Below, in pieces: positions 18,107-26,833 of a stretch of DNA of 64,000 nt. Location: NCBI GenBank assembly GCA_041855445.1, contig JBHAEG010000067.1, forward strand, positions 70,959-134,958, given 5' to 3'. The position numbers and the translations under genes are program-made. The notes below the pieces were generated by a model. It was not told the DNA's origin, searched no databases, and was given only the letters and a program-made list of their open reading frames with translations. This DNA comes from Faucicola sp041855445 (GTDB taxonomy: Bacteria; Pseudomonadota; Gammaproteobacteria; Pseudomonadales; Moraxellaceae). Every line of letters begins with the position of its first letter. Within the stretch, counting starts at the first letter, position 1.

Positions 18107-18667
18107 ATGAAAAAAAGCAAACGACCTTTAATGATTTCTGTTAGTTTATTAGGTTTAACCGTAGCAATGACGGGTTGTGCGACTTCAAAAAGCAATCAAT
18201 CTACCAACAATCCTGAGCAAAAAATGATGCAACATCATCAATCAGCAGACACTCGTCCAGATTTTGATAATCGATGGGGTAAACCTCGACATGATGAAAT
18301 GATGCAAGGTCGTAACAAGCATCGCCAGCACCAAGGGTTTGATAAACAAGATTTTGATGCTCAATTAAATTTGACAGAAGCCCAAAAAAAACAAATTGAA
18401 CAATTAAAAAACCAAAATAAGGCAAAAATTGAACAATTACATAGCACTTTGAAGCAATTTGATGATAATATAGCAAAACAAAAACAAGCTGGGGCAAGTG
18501 ATGCCACATTGTTAAGTTTACATAAACAAAAACAAGAAACTATGCAACAGTTTTTTGTATTGCGTCAGCAAGAACGCCAACAGTTTTTGAATATCTTAAC
18601 CCCAGAACAGCAGTTAAAATTTTATGAAAACCGTAATCACCGTGGTAAAGATAGTATGAAACGATAA
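18107..18667 (+). CDS. Spy/CpxP-family (LTxxQ) periplasmic lipoprotein
   Basis: The product, about 186 residues, has a signal peptide and lipobox (MTGC, Cys24). A His/Gln/Arg-rich segment follows, then two LTxxQ motifs typical of Spy/CpxP chaperones (LNLTEAQKKQIEQL and LTPEQQLKFYENR) separated by long amphipathic helices. Family members bind unfolded periplasmic protein or inhibit a sensor kinase. It lies 37 bases before a response-regulator gene, like cpxP next to cpxRA, so it may modulate the adjacent sensor. Lipid anchoring and the His-rich region (HHQ, RHDEMMQ, KHRQHQ) are unlike E. coli CpxP and could mean metal binding. The start ATG 18107 is preferred over the upstream TTG 18095. Confidence 0.82.
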   Translation: MKKSKRPLMISVSLLGLTVAMTGCATSKSNQSTNNPEQKMMQHHQSADTRPDFDNRWGKPRHDEMMQGRNKHRQHQGFDKQDFDAQLNLTEAQKKQIEQLKNQNKAKIEQLHSTLKQFDDNIAKQKQAGASDATLLSLHKQKQETMQQFFVLRQQERQQFLNILTPEQQLKFYENRNHRGKDSMKR

Positions 18668-18704
18668 TTACTAAGGTGATTGACATAGCAAAATGGAGTG
18701 AGTA

Positions 18705-19439
18705 ATGGACGATGTAAGTAGCCAAAAACATTTATTATTAATTGAAGATGACCCAGATTTGGCTGAATTAATTAGTGAATATTTGGGTATGAATTATTAT
18801 GAAGTTACTCACGCCTCAACTGGCACGCAAGGGCTAGAAACATTAGCAAGTTTTAATAAAAGTATTGATTTGGTGATTTTAGATTTGATGTTACCTGATA
18901 TGGACGGTATGCAGGTTTGTCAAAAAATTCGCCAACAAAAAGATAGCCGTTTGGCACATACGCCAATTATCATGCTAACGGCAAAAGGTGATACGACTGA
19001 CCGAGTGTTAGGCTTAGAAATGGGAGCGGACGACTATATGTCTAAACCATTTGAGCCTCGTGAGTTATTGGCTCGTATTCGTGCAGTGTTACGCCGTCAC
19101 GACTTGCCATTACATCAGCCTAAAGAAGATAATTTAGTATTTGGACGATTAAAAGTTTATCCTGATAGCCATGAAGTGACTATTGATGATGAGCCTGTAC
19201 GTTTAACAACCCATCAATTTCAATTATTACATTATTTTGCTACGCATTCAGGTAAAGTATTAAGCCGTGAACAGCTTTGGCACGCCATGCCAAATGATGA
19301 TAGTAGTGATAATATTGATAGAGCAATTGATGTACATATTTCACGATTGCGGGCATTAATTGAAGATAATCCTCGCCAACCTAAACGCATTATTACTGTG
19401 CGTGGGGTAGGTTATCAGTTTGCAACTGACCAAGTTTAA
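18705..19439 (+). CDS. OmpR-family response regulator
   Basis: The 244-residue protein has a receiver domain (residues 8-125; Asp15-Asp16, phospho-acceptor Asp60 in VILDLMLP, Lys114 in MSKPF). A winged-helix DNA-binding domain follows (about 145-240; FGRLKVYP, TTHQFQLLHYF, AIDVHISRLR, ITVRGVGYQF). A GGAG ribosome-binding site lies just upstream. It is followed after 23 bases by its cognate kinase. Position next to a Spy/CpxP-type gene suggests an envelope-stress or metal-stress role similar to CpxR/RstA, but the exact orthology is not certain. Confidence 0.92.
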   Translation: MDDVSSQKHLLLIEDDPDLAELISEYLGMNYYEVTHASTGTQGLETLASFNKSIDLVILDLMLPDMDGMQVCQKIRQQKDSRLAHTPIIMLTAKGDTTDRVLGLEMGADDYMSKPFEPRELLARIRAVLRRHDLPLHQPKEDNLVFGRLKVYPDSHEVTIDDEPVRLTTHQFQLLHYFATHSGKVLSREQLWHAMPNDDSSDNIDRAIDVHISRLRALIEDNPRQPKRIITVRGVGYQFATDQV

Positions 19440-19462
19440 TAATATTTAAACCATTGTCAATT

Positions 19463-21046
19463 ATGCCAAAAAATCTGTTAAAGTTTGATAGTGTTTTTGC
19501 AAAACTATTTGCCAGTGTTATGTTGGCATTAGTTTTGTTTGCGTTGGCAATGGTCGCTTTAACCCATTTAGTTCATAATACATCATCAGAAACTCGTCAT
19601 CAAATTTTGGCAAGTCAGGTTGCACAAAATCTGGAACCGTTATTGGTGGAATTGCGTAATCGCCAAAATCATCAAAAACGCTTAGAAAGTCGTTATATTT
19701 TGGCATTAATTCGCAAAAATATTGGAATTTATTCAACATCATTAAATGTTAGACTGGGTTTATATGATAAACAAAGCAAACATGCCGTGATTTTTACTGA
19801 TAATTTACCGCCCATTTTACCGCCAAAACCGTCATTATTTTCATCATTATTTCCGCACAATGACCCAAGCTTGCCAACACAAATTCAGATTGAAAGTAGT
19901 TCAGGGTATGTGATTTTATATGAAACGCATCATATTAGCCCACCTGTTATTTCACCAATGATAAATTTAATTACAGGGACTTTGTTGCTATTATTAATTA
20001 TGGCAGGGGTGCTGTGGGTGATTGCCAAGACGATGACATGGCGAATTAATCAATTAAGTCGGCAGATTACTCAATTTGGAGAAGGTAATTTTTCGGTTCG
20101 AGTTACGCCTGTAGGTAATGATGAAATTAGTACACTTGCCCATGGTTTTAATCAAGCGGCTGAACGTATTGAAAGTTTGATGAATGCTAATAAACTATTA
20201 CTAGCCCATGCTTCGCATGAAATTCGCACGCCAATTACTAGAATTCGTTTACAAATTGAAATGATGGGGGCTTTGAGCCAAGAGCTAAGCGAAAAAACTC
20301 AGGAAAAATTTCATAAACGAGCAGATGCGATTAATCGAGATTTGACAGGCTTAAATGATTTGGTAGAAAGTATTTTATTAGTTAGTCGATTAGATGCAGG
20401 TCATGCGTTAGAAAAAGTCGAAACGATTGATATGTATGAATTAATTAAAGGTGAGGTACAACATTATCAACAGGCGGTCTTTCATGGTTCATCAGTATCT
20501 ATTCAAGGGCAGGCAAGACTGCTAACTCATCTTATTCGTAATTTATTAGATAATGCTCATTTACATGGTATACCGCCTGTCGAAGTTCAACTATATGCCA
20601 TTGATGACAAAGGACAACCTGTAAAAGCATTATTACATAAAGAGTTAAATAAGGAGCTGAATAAAGATAATTCATCAATAGAAATATCGGACAATACATC
20701 AGTATCTACAAATACAACCATCATCAGTGATAAATCAACAGAAACTGAAATGGAAAAACCTAAAAATAAAACGTCAATATTTTCTCGGAAAAAAACCGAA
20801 GAAACGCCTGTTGTTTATACACATATTCAAATTGCCGTCATTGACCAAGGTACAGGTATTCCTGTTGAAAAACGCCAAGAAATTTTTAGTCCATTTGTAC
20901 GGTTAAAACAAGAAAAGAAAGGGTCAGGACTAGGATTGTCTTTGGTTTCACAAATTGTCAATGCTCATTCAGGTACAATAATTACAGATACTGTTGATGG
21001 GCATACGCGATTTTTAGTGACGTTACCTGTGCAAATCTCTTATTGA
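19463..21046 (+). CDS. sensor histidine kinase with an insert in the ATPase domain
   Basis: The inner-membrane kinase has membrane segments near residues 10-35 and 165-190 enclosing a periplasmic sensor loop, then HAMP. The dimerisation domain carries phospho-acceptor His252 (HASHEIRTPITRIR), and the HATPase domain follows (N box LIRNLLDNAHLHG, G1 VIDQGTGIP, G2 GSGLGLSLV). Between N and G1 lies an insert of about 65-70 polar residues (about 380-450) rich in Ser, Thr, Asn and Lys, not usual in this family. It pairs with the response regulator just upstream. I see no good ribosome-binding site, so translation may be coupled to the upstream gene. Confidence 0.9.
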   Translation: MPKNLLKFDSVFAKLFASVMLALVLFALAMVALTHLVHNTSSETRHQILASQVAQNLEPLLVELRNRQNHQKRLESRYILALIRKNIGIYSTSLNVRLGLYDKQSKHAVIFTDNLPPILPPKPSLFSSLFPHNDPSLPTQIQIESSSGYVILYETHHISPPVISPMINLITGTLLLLLIMAGVLWVIAKTMTWRINQLSRQITQFGEGNFSVRVTPVGNDEISTLAHGFNQAAERIESLMNANKLLLAHASHEIRTPITRIRLQIEMMGALSQELSEKTQEKFHKRADAINRDLTGLNDLVESILLVSRLDAGHALEKVETIDMYELIKGEVQHYQQAVFHGSSVSIQGQARLLTHLIRNLLDNAHLHGIPPVEVQLYAIDDKGQPVKALLHKELNKELNKDNSSIEISDNTSVSTNTTIISDKSTETEMEKPKNKTSIFSRKKTEETPVVYTHIQIAVIDQGTGIPVEKRQEIFSPFVRLKQEKKGSGLGLSLVSQIVNAHSGTIITDTVDGHTRFLVTLPVQISY

Positions 21047-21147
21047 ATTTTTTTCATAATCAATATGAAAGAAATCATAACACAGCATCAAGCATTATGT
21101 TAAAATTTACGGTTTCATTCATTGAACGCTAAAATGTTGATACCGAT

Positions 21148-21885
21148 ATGATTATCCTTGATAACGTGAGTAAACGCTTTCAAACTCAAAATGGCAATTG
21201 GTTTACCGCAGTTGAGCCAACATCGCTAACTATTCAACAGGGTGAAATTTTTGGCTTAATGGGATATTCTGGGGCGGGAAAATCCACATTATTACGCTTA
21301 ATTAATTTATTAGAACGCCCTGATACAGGCACTGTTACCATTAATGGACAAAATTTAACAGCACTTTCTCCCAATGAATTACGTCATGCTAGGCAAAATA
21401 TAGGAATGGTGTTTCAGCAGTTTAACTTAATGGCAAATCGTACCGTTGCCCAAAATGTAGCATTTGCTTTAGAAGTGGCAGGCTGGGAAAAATTTACGAT
21501 TATGCCTCGAGTGATGGAGTGTTTAGAGATTGTAAATTTGGCAGACCGTGCAAATCATTATCCCGCTCAGCTATCAGGTGGACAAAAACAGCGAGCTGGT
21601 ATCGCTCGAGCATTAGCATCAAAACCACAAGTAATGTTGGCAGACGAACCAACTTCTGCCCTTGACCCTGCGACCACTCGCAGTTTATTAACCTGTTTTG
21701 AAGAAATTAATCAACAATTTAATGTCACAATTGTTATTGTCACTCATGAAATGTCAGTCATTCGCCGACTGTGCCATCGTACGGCATTATTAGATAAAGG
21801 TCGATTATTAGAGGTTGCCGAAGTGCATCAAGGCGAAATTCATGCGGTTACTGAAATTGGACAGTCGTTGATATTAGAAGATTAG
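21148..21885 (+). CDS. metN: MetN-like ATPase of a methionine ABC importer, lacking the C-terminal regulatory domain
   Basis: The ABC ATPase has Walker A GYSGAGKST, Q-loop MVFQQFNLM, signature LSGGQKQR, Walker B MLADEPTSALDP and H-loop VTHEM. These patterns (LERPDTGTV, NLMANRTVAQNVAFALEVAGW) match MetN. Typical MetN is about 343 residues and ends in a NIL domain that gives trans-inhibition by methionine. This one stops at 245 residues, so that feedback domain is missing. metI follows 69 bases later. No metQ lies beside them. Confidence 0.85.
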   Translation: MIILDNVSKRFQTQNGNWFTAVEPTSLTIQQGEIFGLMGYSGAGKSTLLRLINLLERPDTGTVTINGQNLTALSPNELRHARQNIGMVFQQFNLMANRTVAQNVAFALEVAGWEKFTIMPRVMECLEIVNLADRANHYPAQLSGGQKQRAGIARALASKPQVMLADEPTSALDPATTRSLLTCFEEINQQFNVTIVIVTHEMSVIRRLCHRTALLDKGRLLEVAEVHQGEIHAVTEIGQSLILED

Positions 21886-21954
21886 TATTGTTACTATAAA
21901 CTTTATTGGTGATGATATTAGATAGATTAATTTAATTTTTATACGGATTTTATC

Positions 21955-22644
21955 ATGGCAACATCATTAACTTGGCAATCGGCTGTTGATAATCTTTGGG
22001 GAATGCGTGAGGAAATTTGGCAGGCATTTATTGAAACGTTGATTATGGTTGGCATTTCTACCTTTGTATCAGTCGTGTTAGGAACCGTGCTGGGCGTTGC
22101 TTTGTTTATGACTAGCAAAAATCAGCTGACAGAAAGTAAAAAATTATATGCAGGTTTTAGTAATATTACTAATTTAGTAAGAGCGTTTCCATTTGTTATT
22201 TTAATGATTGTGATTATTCCGCTAACACGGTTATTGATTGGCACAACGATAGGACCTGTAGCGGCATCTTTTGCACTAAGTATTGCAGGGTTATTTTTCT
22301 TTGCCCGTTTGGTTGAGCAAAATTTGCGTGATGTGCCAAAAGGGATTATTGAGGCTGGACAGGCAATGGGGGCAAGCACTTGGACGATTATCACTAAAGT
22401 TTTGTTGGTTGAAGCTCGAGCCAGTATAGTGTTAAGTATTACTACATTAAGTATTGGTTTATTATCATACAGTGCGGCAGCTGGCATGATTGGTGGTGGT
22501 GGTTTGGGAGATTTGGCTATTCGTTATGGTTATAATCGCTATCAAAATGAAGTGATGATTTTTATGGTGGCACTATTGGTAGTCATGGTGATTATCATTC
22601 AGTCGCTGGGGAATTTTTTGGCACAACGTTTAGATAAACGTTAA
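21955..22644 (+). CDS. metI: MetI-like permease of a methionine ABC importer
   Basis: The 229-residue inner-membrane permease has about five to six membrane helices and the MetI coupling loop (EAGQAMGASTWTIITKVLLVEA). The motif AAAGMIGGGGLGDLAIRYGYNRYQ is characteristic of the D-methionine transporter permease. It pairs with the MetN-like ATPase upstream. The next gene on the strand is metG, so methionine uptake and methionyl-tRNA formation are neighbours. Confidence 0.9.
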   Translation: MATSLTWQSAVDNLWGMREEIWQAFIETLIMVGISTFVSVVLGTVLGVALFMTSKNQLTESKKLYAGFSNITNLVRAFPFVILMIVIIPLTRLLIGTTIGPVAASFALSIAGLFFFARLVEQNLRDVPKGIIEAGQAMGASTWTIITKVLLVEARASIVLSITTLSIGLLSYSAAAGMIGGGGLGDLAIRYGYNRYQNEVMIFMVALLVVMVIIIQSLGNFLAQRLDKR

Positions 22645-22803
22645 TCTATTATCAGTTTATTATCAATAAGTTTTTATGATTATTATAATAATATCAATTA
22701 AAATCAGGAATTTTTCGCTTTAAACGGTTAAATGACTTAACAAAATTATCTATTTTACGGTATTATAGCATTTTTTATGATTATATACTAAATAGGTGAT
22801 TTT

Positions 22804-24819
22804 GTGCGTCAAATCCTCGTTACTTCTGCCTTACCGTATGCCAATGGTCCAATTCATTTAGGACACTTAGTTGAATATATTCAAACCGATATTTGGGTGC
22901 GTGCCATGAAGTCCATGGGACATAAAGTTACTTATGTTTGTGCTGATGATGCACATGGTACAGCGATTATGCTAAAAGCTCAAGCTAATGGTATTACGCC
23001 AGAACAACAAATTGCCGAAGTCAAAGCATCTCATGAAAAAGATTTTGCAGGCTTTTTGATTGGTTTTGATAATTATTATTCAACCCATAGCCCAGAAAAT
23101 GAGTATTACTCACAGCTTATTTACAATCGTTTAAATGAAAATGGGCATATTTCAACAAAAGAAGTAGAACAATTATTTGATACAGAAAAAGGTTTATTCT
23201 TAGCTGACCGTTTTGTTAAAGGTGAATGTCCAAAATGTTCAGCAAAAGACCAATATGGTGATAATTGTGAAGTATGTGGTACAACGTATCATGCGACTGA
23301 GTTAAAAAACCCTTATTCCACGTTATCAGGCACAACGCCCGTTTTAAAATCTTCTACCCATTACTTTTTTAATTTGCCAAATTTTAGTGAATTTTTACAA
23401 GATTGGACACGTAAACAAGGCAGATTACAGTCAAGTATTGCCAATAAATTACAAGAATGGTTTGATGCAGGTTTGGCTAATTGGGATATTAGTCGAGATG
23501 CTCCTTATTTTGGTTTTAAAATTCCAAATACTGAAGATAAATATTTTTATGTCTGGCTAGATGCTCCAGTCGGGTATATGGCAAGTTTTCAGAATTTGTG
23601 CAATAAAAATGGTTTAAAGTTTGAGGATTATTGGGCAAAAGAAAATCAAGATAATACCGAAGTTTATCATTTTATTGGCAAAGATATTGTTTATTTCCAT
23701 GCGTTATTTTGGCCTGCGATGCTTGAGGGTGCTGGATTTCGCACACCAACCGTGATTAATGCTCATGGCTTTTTAACGGTGAATGGCGAAAAAATGAGTA
23801 AATCTCGAGGGACTTTTATTAAAGCAGAAACTTATTTAAATGTGCTAAAACCTGAGTATTTACGTTATTATTTTGCAAGTAAATTATCAGATAAAGTTGA
23901 AGATATTAATCTTGATTTAGAAGATTTTATGCAAAAAGCCAATGCAGATTTGGTGGGTAAGGTGGTAAATATTGCCAGTCGTTCAGCAGGATTTATTCAC
24001 AAAAAATATAATGGACAATTATCAGAAACTTTAGTTGAACCAGCACTATTGCAAGAAATTATCGATATTGGTGATGAAATTGCTAAAGCTTATGAAAATC
24101 GTGAATTTTCTCGAGCAATGCGTTTAATTATGCAATGTGCAGATAAAGCGAATGAATATATTGATAATAAAAAGCCATGGGCATTGGCAAAACAGGCAGA
24201 AGCAGAGCAAGAAGTACAAGATGTCTGCACAGTGGCATTAAATATTTTTCATAAATTAATGATTTATCTTGCCCCTGTATTACCTGAATTAACCGAAAAT
24301 GCTCGTAAGTTTTTGAATGTGGCAGATTTAACATTTAACAGTCGTCATCAACATTTATTAAATCATCAAATTCAAGCGTTTAAACCATTAATGCAACGCA
24401 TTGAACAAACGCAAATTGATAATATGGTGACTTTATCAAAAGAAACTTTAGAAACTGTAGCAACGCCAACACCTGAAGAAAATCAACAAGATTATATTAA
24501 TATTGATGATTTTGCCAAAGTAGAAATGAAAGTGGCTAAAGTGCTTGATTGTAATTATGTTGAAGGAGCGGACAAATTATTACAGTTTACCTTAGATGTT
24601 GGTGAAGAAAAAACGAGAAATGTATTTAGTGGCATTCGTGCTTTTTATGAGCCAGAACAATTATTTGGTAAAAAAGTAATTTGTGTGACTAATCTTGCTC
24701 CAAGAAAAATGAAATTTGGATTGTCTGAAGGTATGATTTTATCGGCAGGCACGCCAAAAACAGGTTTAACCGTGATTACCCTACCAGATGAAGCCAAAGT
24801 GGGTGATACTTTAGCTTAA
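22804..24819 (+). CDS. metG: methionyl-tRNA synthetase
   Basis: The 671-residue class I synthetase has a HIGH-type motif (PYANGPIHLGHLVEY), a zinc knuckle with four cysteines (CPKCSAKDQYGDNCEVCG, about residues 142-159) and the KMSKS loop (EKMSKSRGTF). The anticodon-binding helical domain follows, then a C-terminal tRNA-binding OB-fold (IDDFAKVEMKVAKVLDCNYVEGADKL through MILSA), as in dimeric E. coli MetG. The start is GTG at 22804 with an AGGTGA ribosome-binding site. Confidence 0.97.
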   Translation: MRQILVTSALPYANGPIHLGHLVEYIQTDIWVRAMKSMGHKVTYVCADDAHGTAIMLKAQANGITPEQQIAEVKASHEKDFAGFLIGFDNYYSTHSPENEYYSQLIYNRLNENGHISTKEVEQLFDTEKGLFLADRFVKGECPKCSAKDQYGDNCEVCGTTYHATELKNPYSTLSGTTPVLKSSTHYFFNLPNFSEFLQDWTRKQGRLQSSIANKLQEWFDAGLANWDISRDAPYFGFKIPNTEDKYFYVWLDAPVGYMASFQNLCNKNGLKFEDYWAKENQDNTEVYHFIGKDIVYFHALFWPAMLEGAGFRTPTVINAHGFLTVNGEKMSKSRGTFIKAETYLNVLKPEYLRYYFASKLSDKVEDINLDLEDFMQKANADLVGKVVNIASRSAGFIHKKYNGQLSETLVEPALLQEIIDIGDEIAKAYENREFSRAMRLIMQCADKANEYIDNKKPWALAKQAEAEQEVQDVCTVALNIFHKLMIYLAPVLPELTENARKFLNVADLTFNSRHQHLLNHQIQAFKPLMQRIEQTQIDNMVTLSKETLETVATPTPEENQQDYINIDDFAKVEMKVAKVLDCNYVEGADKLLQFTLDVGEEKTRNVFSGIRAFYEPEQLFGKKVICVTNLAPRKMKFGLSEGMILSAGTPKTGLTVITLPDEAKVGDTLA

Positions 24820-24924
24820 CGGACGGATTTTTGTTTTTGTCAAATGCTAGTCATGGTATGATATATGCAGGATTTTTCCAGTGGGAAAATTTGATAGTAA
24901 GTTTTTAGTTATAAAGGAAATTTT

Positions 24925-25629
24925 ATGTTATTTATGAAAAAGTTAAGCAAAGCAATCGTTGCTGTTTCTGTGATGATAGGTTTGACTGGGCTAACTCAAG
25001 TCGCCCAAGCAGATACCATTTTGGGTGTATATGCTGATGCAAATTATTGGGATACTGAAAACGAAAATACATACAATACCACCAAAGCCACTATGGACGA
25101 TAAAGGTCGGTTTATGGCATCGGTTGGTTTAGAACATGGCGTGCCTCTTGTGCCAAATGTAAAAGTACGTTATGCAGATTTAGCCAATGATGGTACTTAT
25201 GGTACATCAGCCACTGCTAGCAAATTGAGTTTAGATAGCACGGATTTGATAGCCTATTATGAAATATTAGATAATGTTGTTAGTATTGATGTGGGATTAG
25301 GGGCAAAAGCGTTAAGCGGTGATTGGCAAGTTGGCACAAATTCAAAAGTAGATTTGGGCGAAACTTTACCAATGGCATATTTATCAGCAGGTGCAAAATT
25401 ACCATTCACAGGATTTAGTGCAAAAGCAGAAATTGGGGTGGCAGGTAATGGTGATGTTGAGGCAACAGATGCGTTAGCTGAAATTCAGTATGATTTTGTC
25501 AAAAATATGGCGGTTGATATTGGTGCAAAAGTTGGTTATCGTGTGATTGATATGAAATATGATGAAACTGGTAAAAAATTTGATAGTGAATTTAAAGGTC
25601 CATATGTTGGCTTACAATTCCATTTTTAA
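24925..25629 (+). CDS. outer-membrane beta-barrel protein of the TIGR04219 type
   Basis: The 234-residue exported protein has a signal peptide (about residues 1-29, cleavage near AQA-DTILG). Alternating beta strands follow, and the protein ends in an aromatic residue (LQFHF), typical of an outer-membrane barrel. The start ILGVYADANYWDT and the glycine-rich repeated strands match the small barrel family known as TIGR04219, whose function is not known. AAGGA lies just before ATG 24925. It stands alone between metG and the transporter genes. Confidence 0.75.
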   Translation: MLFMKKLSKAIVAVSVMIGLTGLTQVAQADTILGVYADANYWDTENENTYNTTKATMDDKGRFMASVGLEHGVPLVPNVKVRYADLANDGTYGTSATASKLSLDSTDLIAYYEILDNVVSIDVGLGAKALSGDWQVGTNSKVDLGETLPMAYLSAGAKLPFTGFSAKAEIGVAGNGDVEATDALAEIQYDFVKNMAVDIGAKVGYRVIDMKYDETGKKFDSEFKGPYVGLQFHF

Positions 25630-25649
25630 AGCTTGATTTGCAAATATTT

Positions 25650-25680
25650 AGCATATATTATAACTTTCATAATATATGCT
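25650..25680. repeat. perfect 12-base inverted repeat upstream of the binding-protein genes
   Basis: AGCATATATTAT (25650-25661) and its exact complement (25669-25680) enclose 7 bases. It sits 20 bases after the barrel gene's stop and 44 bases before the first binding-protein start. No T-run follows on either strand in the right place, so an operator or leader stem is as likely as a terminator. Confidence 0.55.
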
Positions 25681-25723
25681 AATCATCGGGCTTAACAGTT
25701 CTTGGGATTTTAAGGACAAGGAT

Positions 25724-26794
25724 ATGAAACCATTATTATCAATGATGCGTATGGTCGTATGTGGGGCAACCATTAGCACCTTAGGACTTGTTGGTTGTTC
25801 TCAATCAAATAACGCAAACAACGCCAATAAACCAGCAGATAATGCACCTACCACACAGACAACTAGCCAGACAACCAGTCAAAAGCCAAATAAATCAGTC
25901 GCAATTACAGCAATTGTGGAACACCCATCACTTGATGCAATTCGAGTTGGTATCATTGATGAGCTGGCTGAACAAGGTTACAAAGAAGGTGAAAATTTAA
26001 AGGTTAATTTTCAATCGGCTCAAGGTAATACAGGCACTGCTGGACAGATTTCAAAACAGTTTGTTGCAGATAATCCAGATGTTATTGTCGCAATTTCTAC
26101 CCCTTCAGCACAATCTATGGTTGCATCGACCAATACTATCCCAGTTGTTTATACAGCCATTTCCGACCCTGTTGCTGCAAAATTGATTGATAGTAATAAT
26201 AAACCTATTCAGGCAAATGTTACAGGATTATCAAGTCAATTGCCACTGACACCACAGCTTGATTTTATTCAACAAATTAAACCTGATGTGAAAGCGATTG
26301 GCTATGTGTATAGCCCAGGTGAAGCAAATTCTGTATCATTAAGAGATGATTTAGTGACAGAATTACAAAAACGTAATATCAAATTGGTAGATATTCCAGC
26401 TAATCGTCCAACAGATATTGCAATGGCAACTCGTAGTTTAGATGGTAAAGCAGATATTATTTACACATCGATGGATAATAATGTCGCCTCTGCGTTTGAA
26501 GCGATGGTGAGCGTTGCTGACACTTTAAAAATGCCAATTATTGCCTCTGATGAGTTTAGCGTTCGCCGTGGAGCAACGGGAGCAATGGGGGTCAATGATT
26601 ATGATTTTGGACGAGTAACAGGGAAAATGGTCGTACAAATTTTGGATGGTACACCAATTACTAATATTTCACCTCAAGTGATGAACCAGCTAACAACCTA
26701 TGTCAGTCCAAAACATGCTAGCCGACAAGGAGTAACATTATCGGAAGCTATTCTAAAAAATGCGATTGATGTTGATAAAGAGCCAGCTAAGTAA
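25724..26794 (+). CDS. ABC importer substrate-binding lipoprotein 1 (TrpX/PF04392 type)
   Basis: The product, about 356 residues, has a signal peptide and lipobox (LVGC, Cys25). A Thr/Gln/Asn-rich linker follows, then the two-lobed binding fold of the family seen with TrpXYZ-type importers (IVEHPSLDAIRVGIIDELAEQGYKEG, NFQSAQGNTGTAGQI, YSPGEANS). A frame opens at ATG 25676, but ATG 25724 has AAGGA upstream and gives a proper signal peptide. It is the first of three paralogues in tandem and is the most divergent (it has DEFSVRRGATGAMGVNDY where the others differ). Confidence 0.85.
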   Translation: MKPLLSMMRMVVCGATISTLGLVGCSQSNNANNANKPADNAPTTQTTSQTTSQKPNKSVAITAIVEHPSLDAIRVGIIDELAEQGYKEGENLKVNFQSAQGNTGTAGQISKQFVADNPDVIVAISTPSAQSMVASTNTIPVVYTAISDPVAAKLIDSNNKPIQANVTGLSSQLPLTPQLDFIQQIKPDVKAIGYVYSPGEANSVSLRDDLVTELQKRNIKLVDIPANRPTDIAMATRSLDGKADIIYTSMDNNVASAFEAMVSVADTLKMPIIASDEFSVRRGATGAMGVNDYDFGRVTGKMVVQILDGTPITNISPQVMNQLTTYVSPKHASRQGVTLSEAILKNAIDVDKEPAK

Positions 26795-26833
26795 AATTTT
26801 TTAAAATATACAAAACCGAGAAAGGATATAATT

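Noticed and set aside
18201..18509. Minus-strand 102-codon frame across the Spy-like gene
   Set aside because: It is antisense to a gene with clear signal peptide and LTxxQ motifs and has no ribosome-binding site.
25676..25723. Upstream ATG that would extend binding protein 1 by 16 residues
   Set aside because: It lies in the arm of a palindrome, has no ribosome-binding site and would push the signal peptide inward. ATG 25724 has AAGGA and a normal lipoprotein signal.
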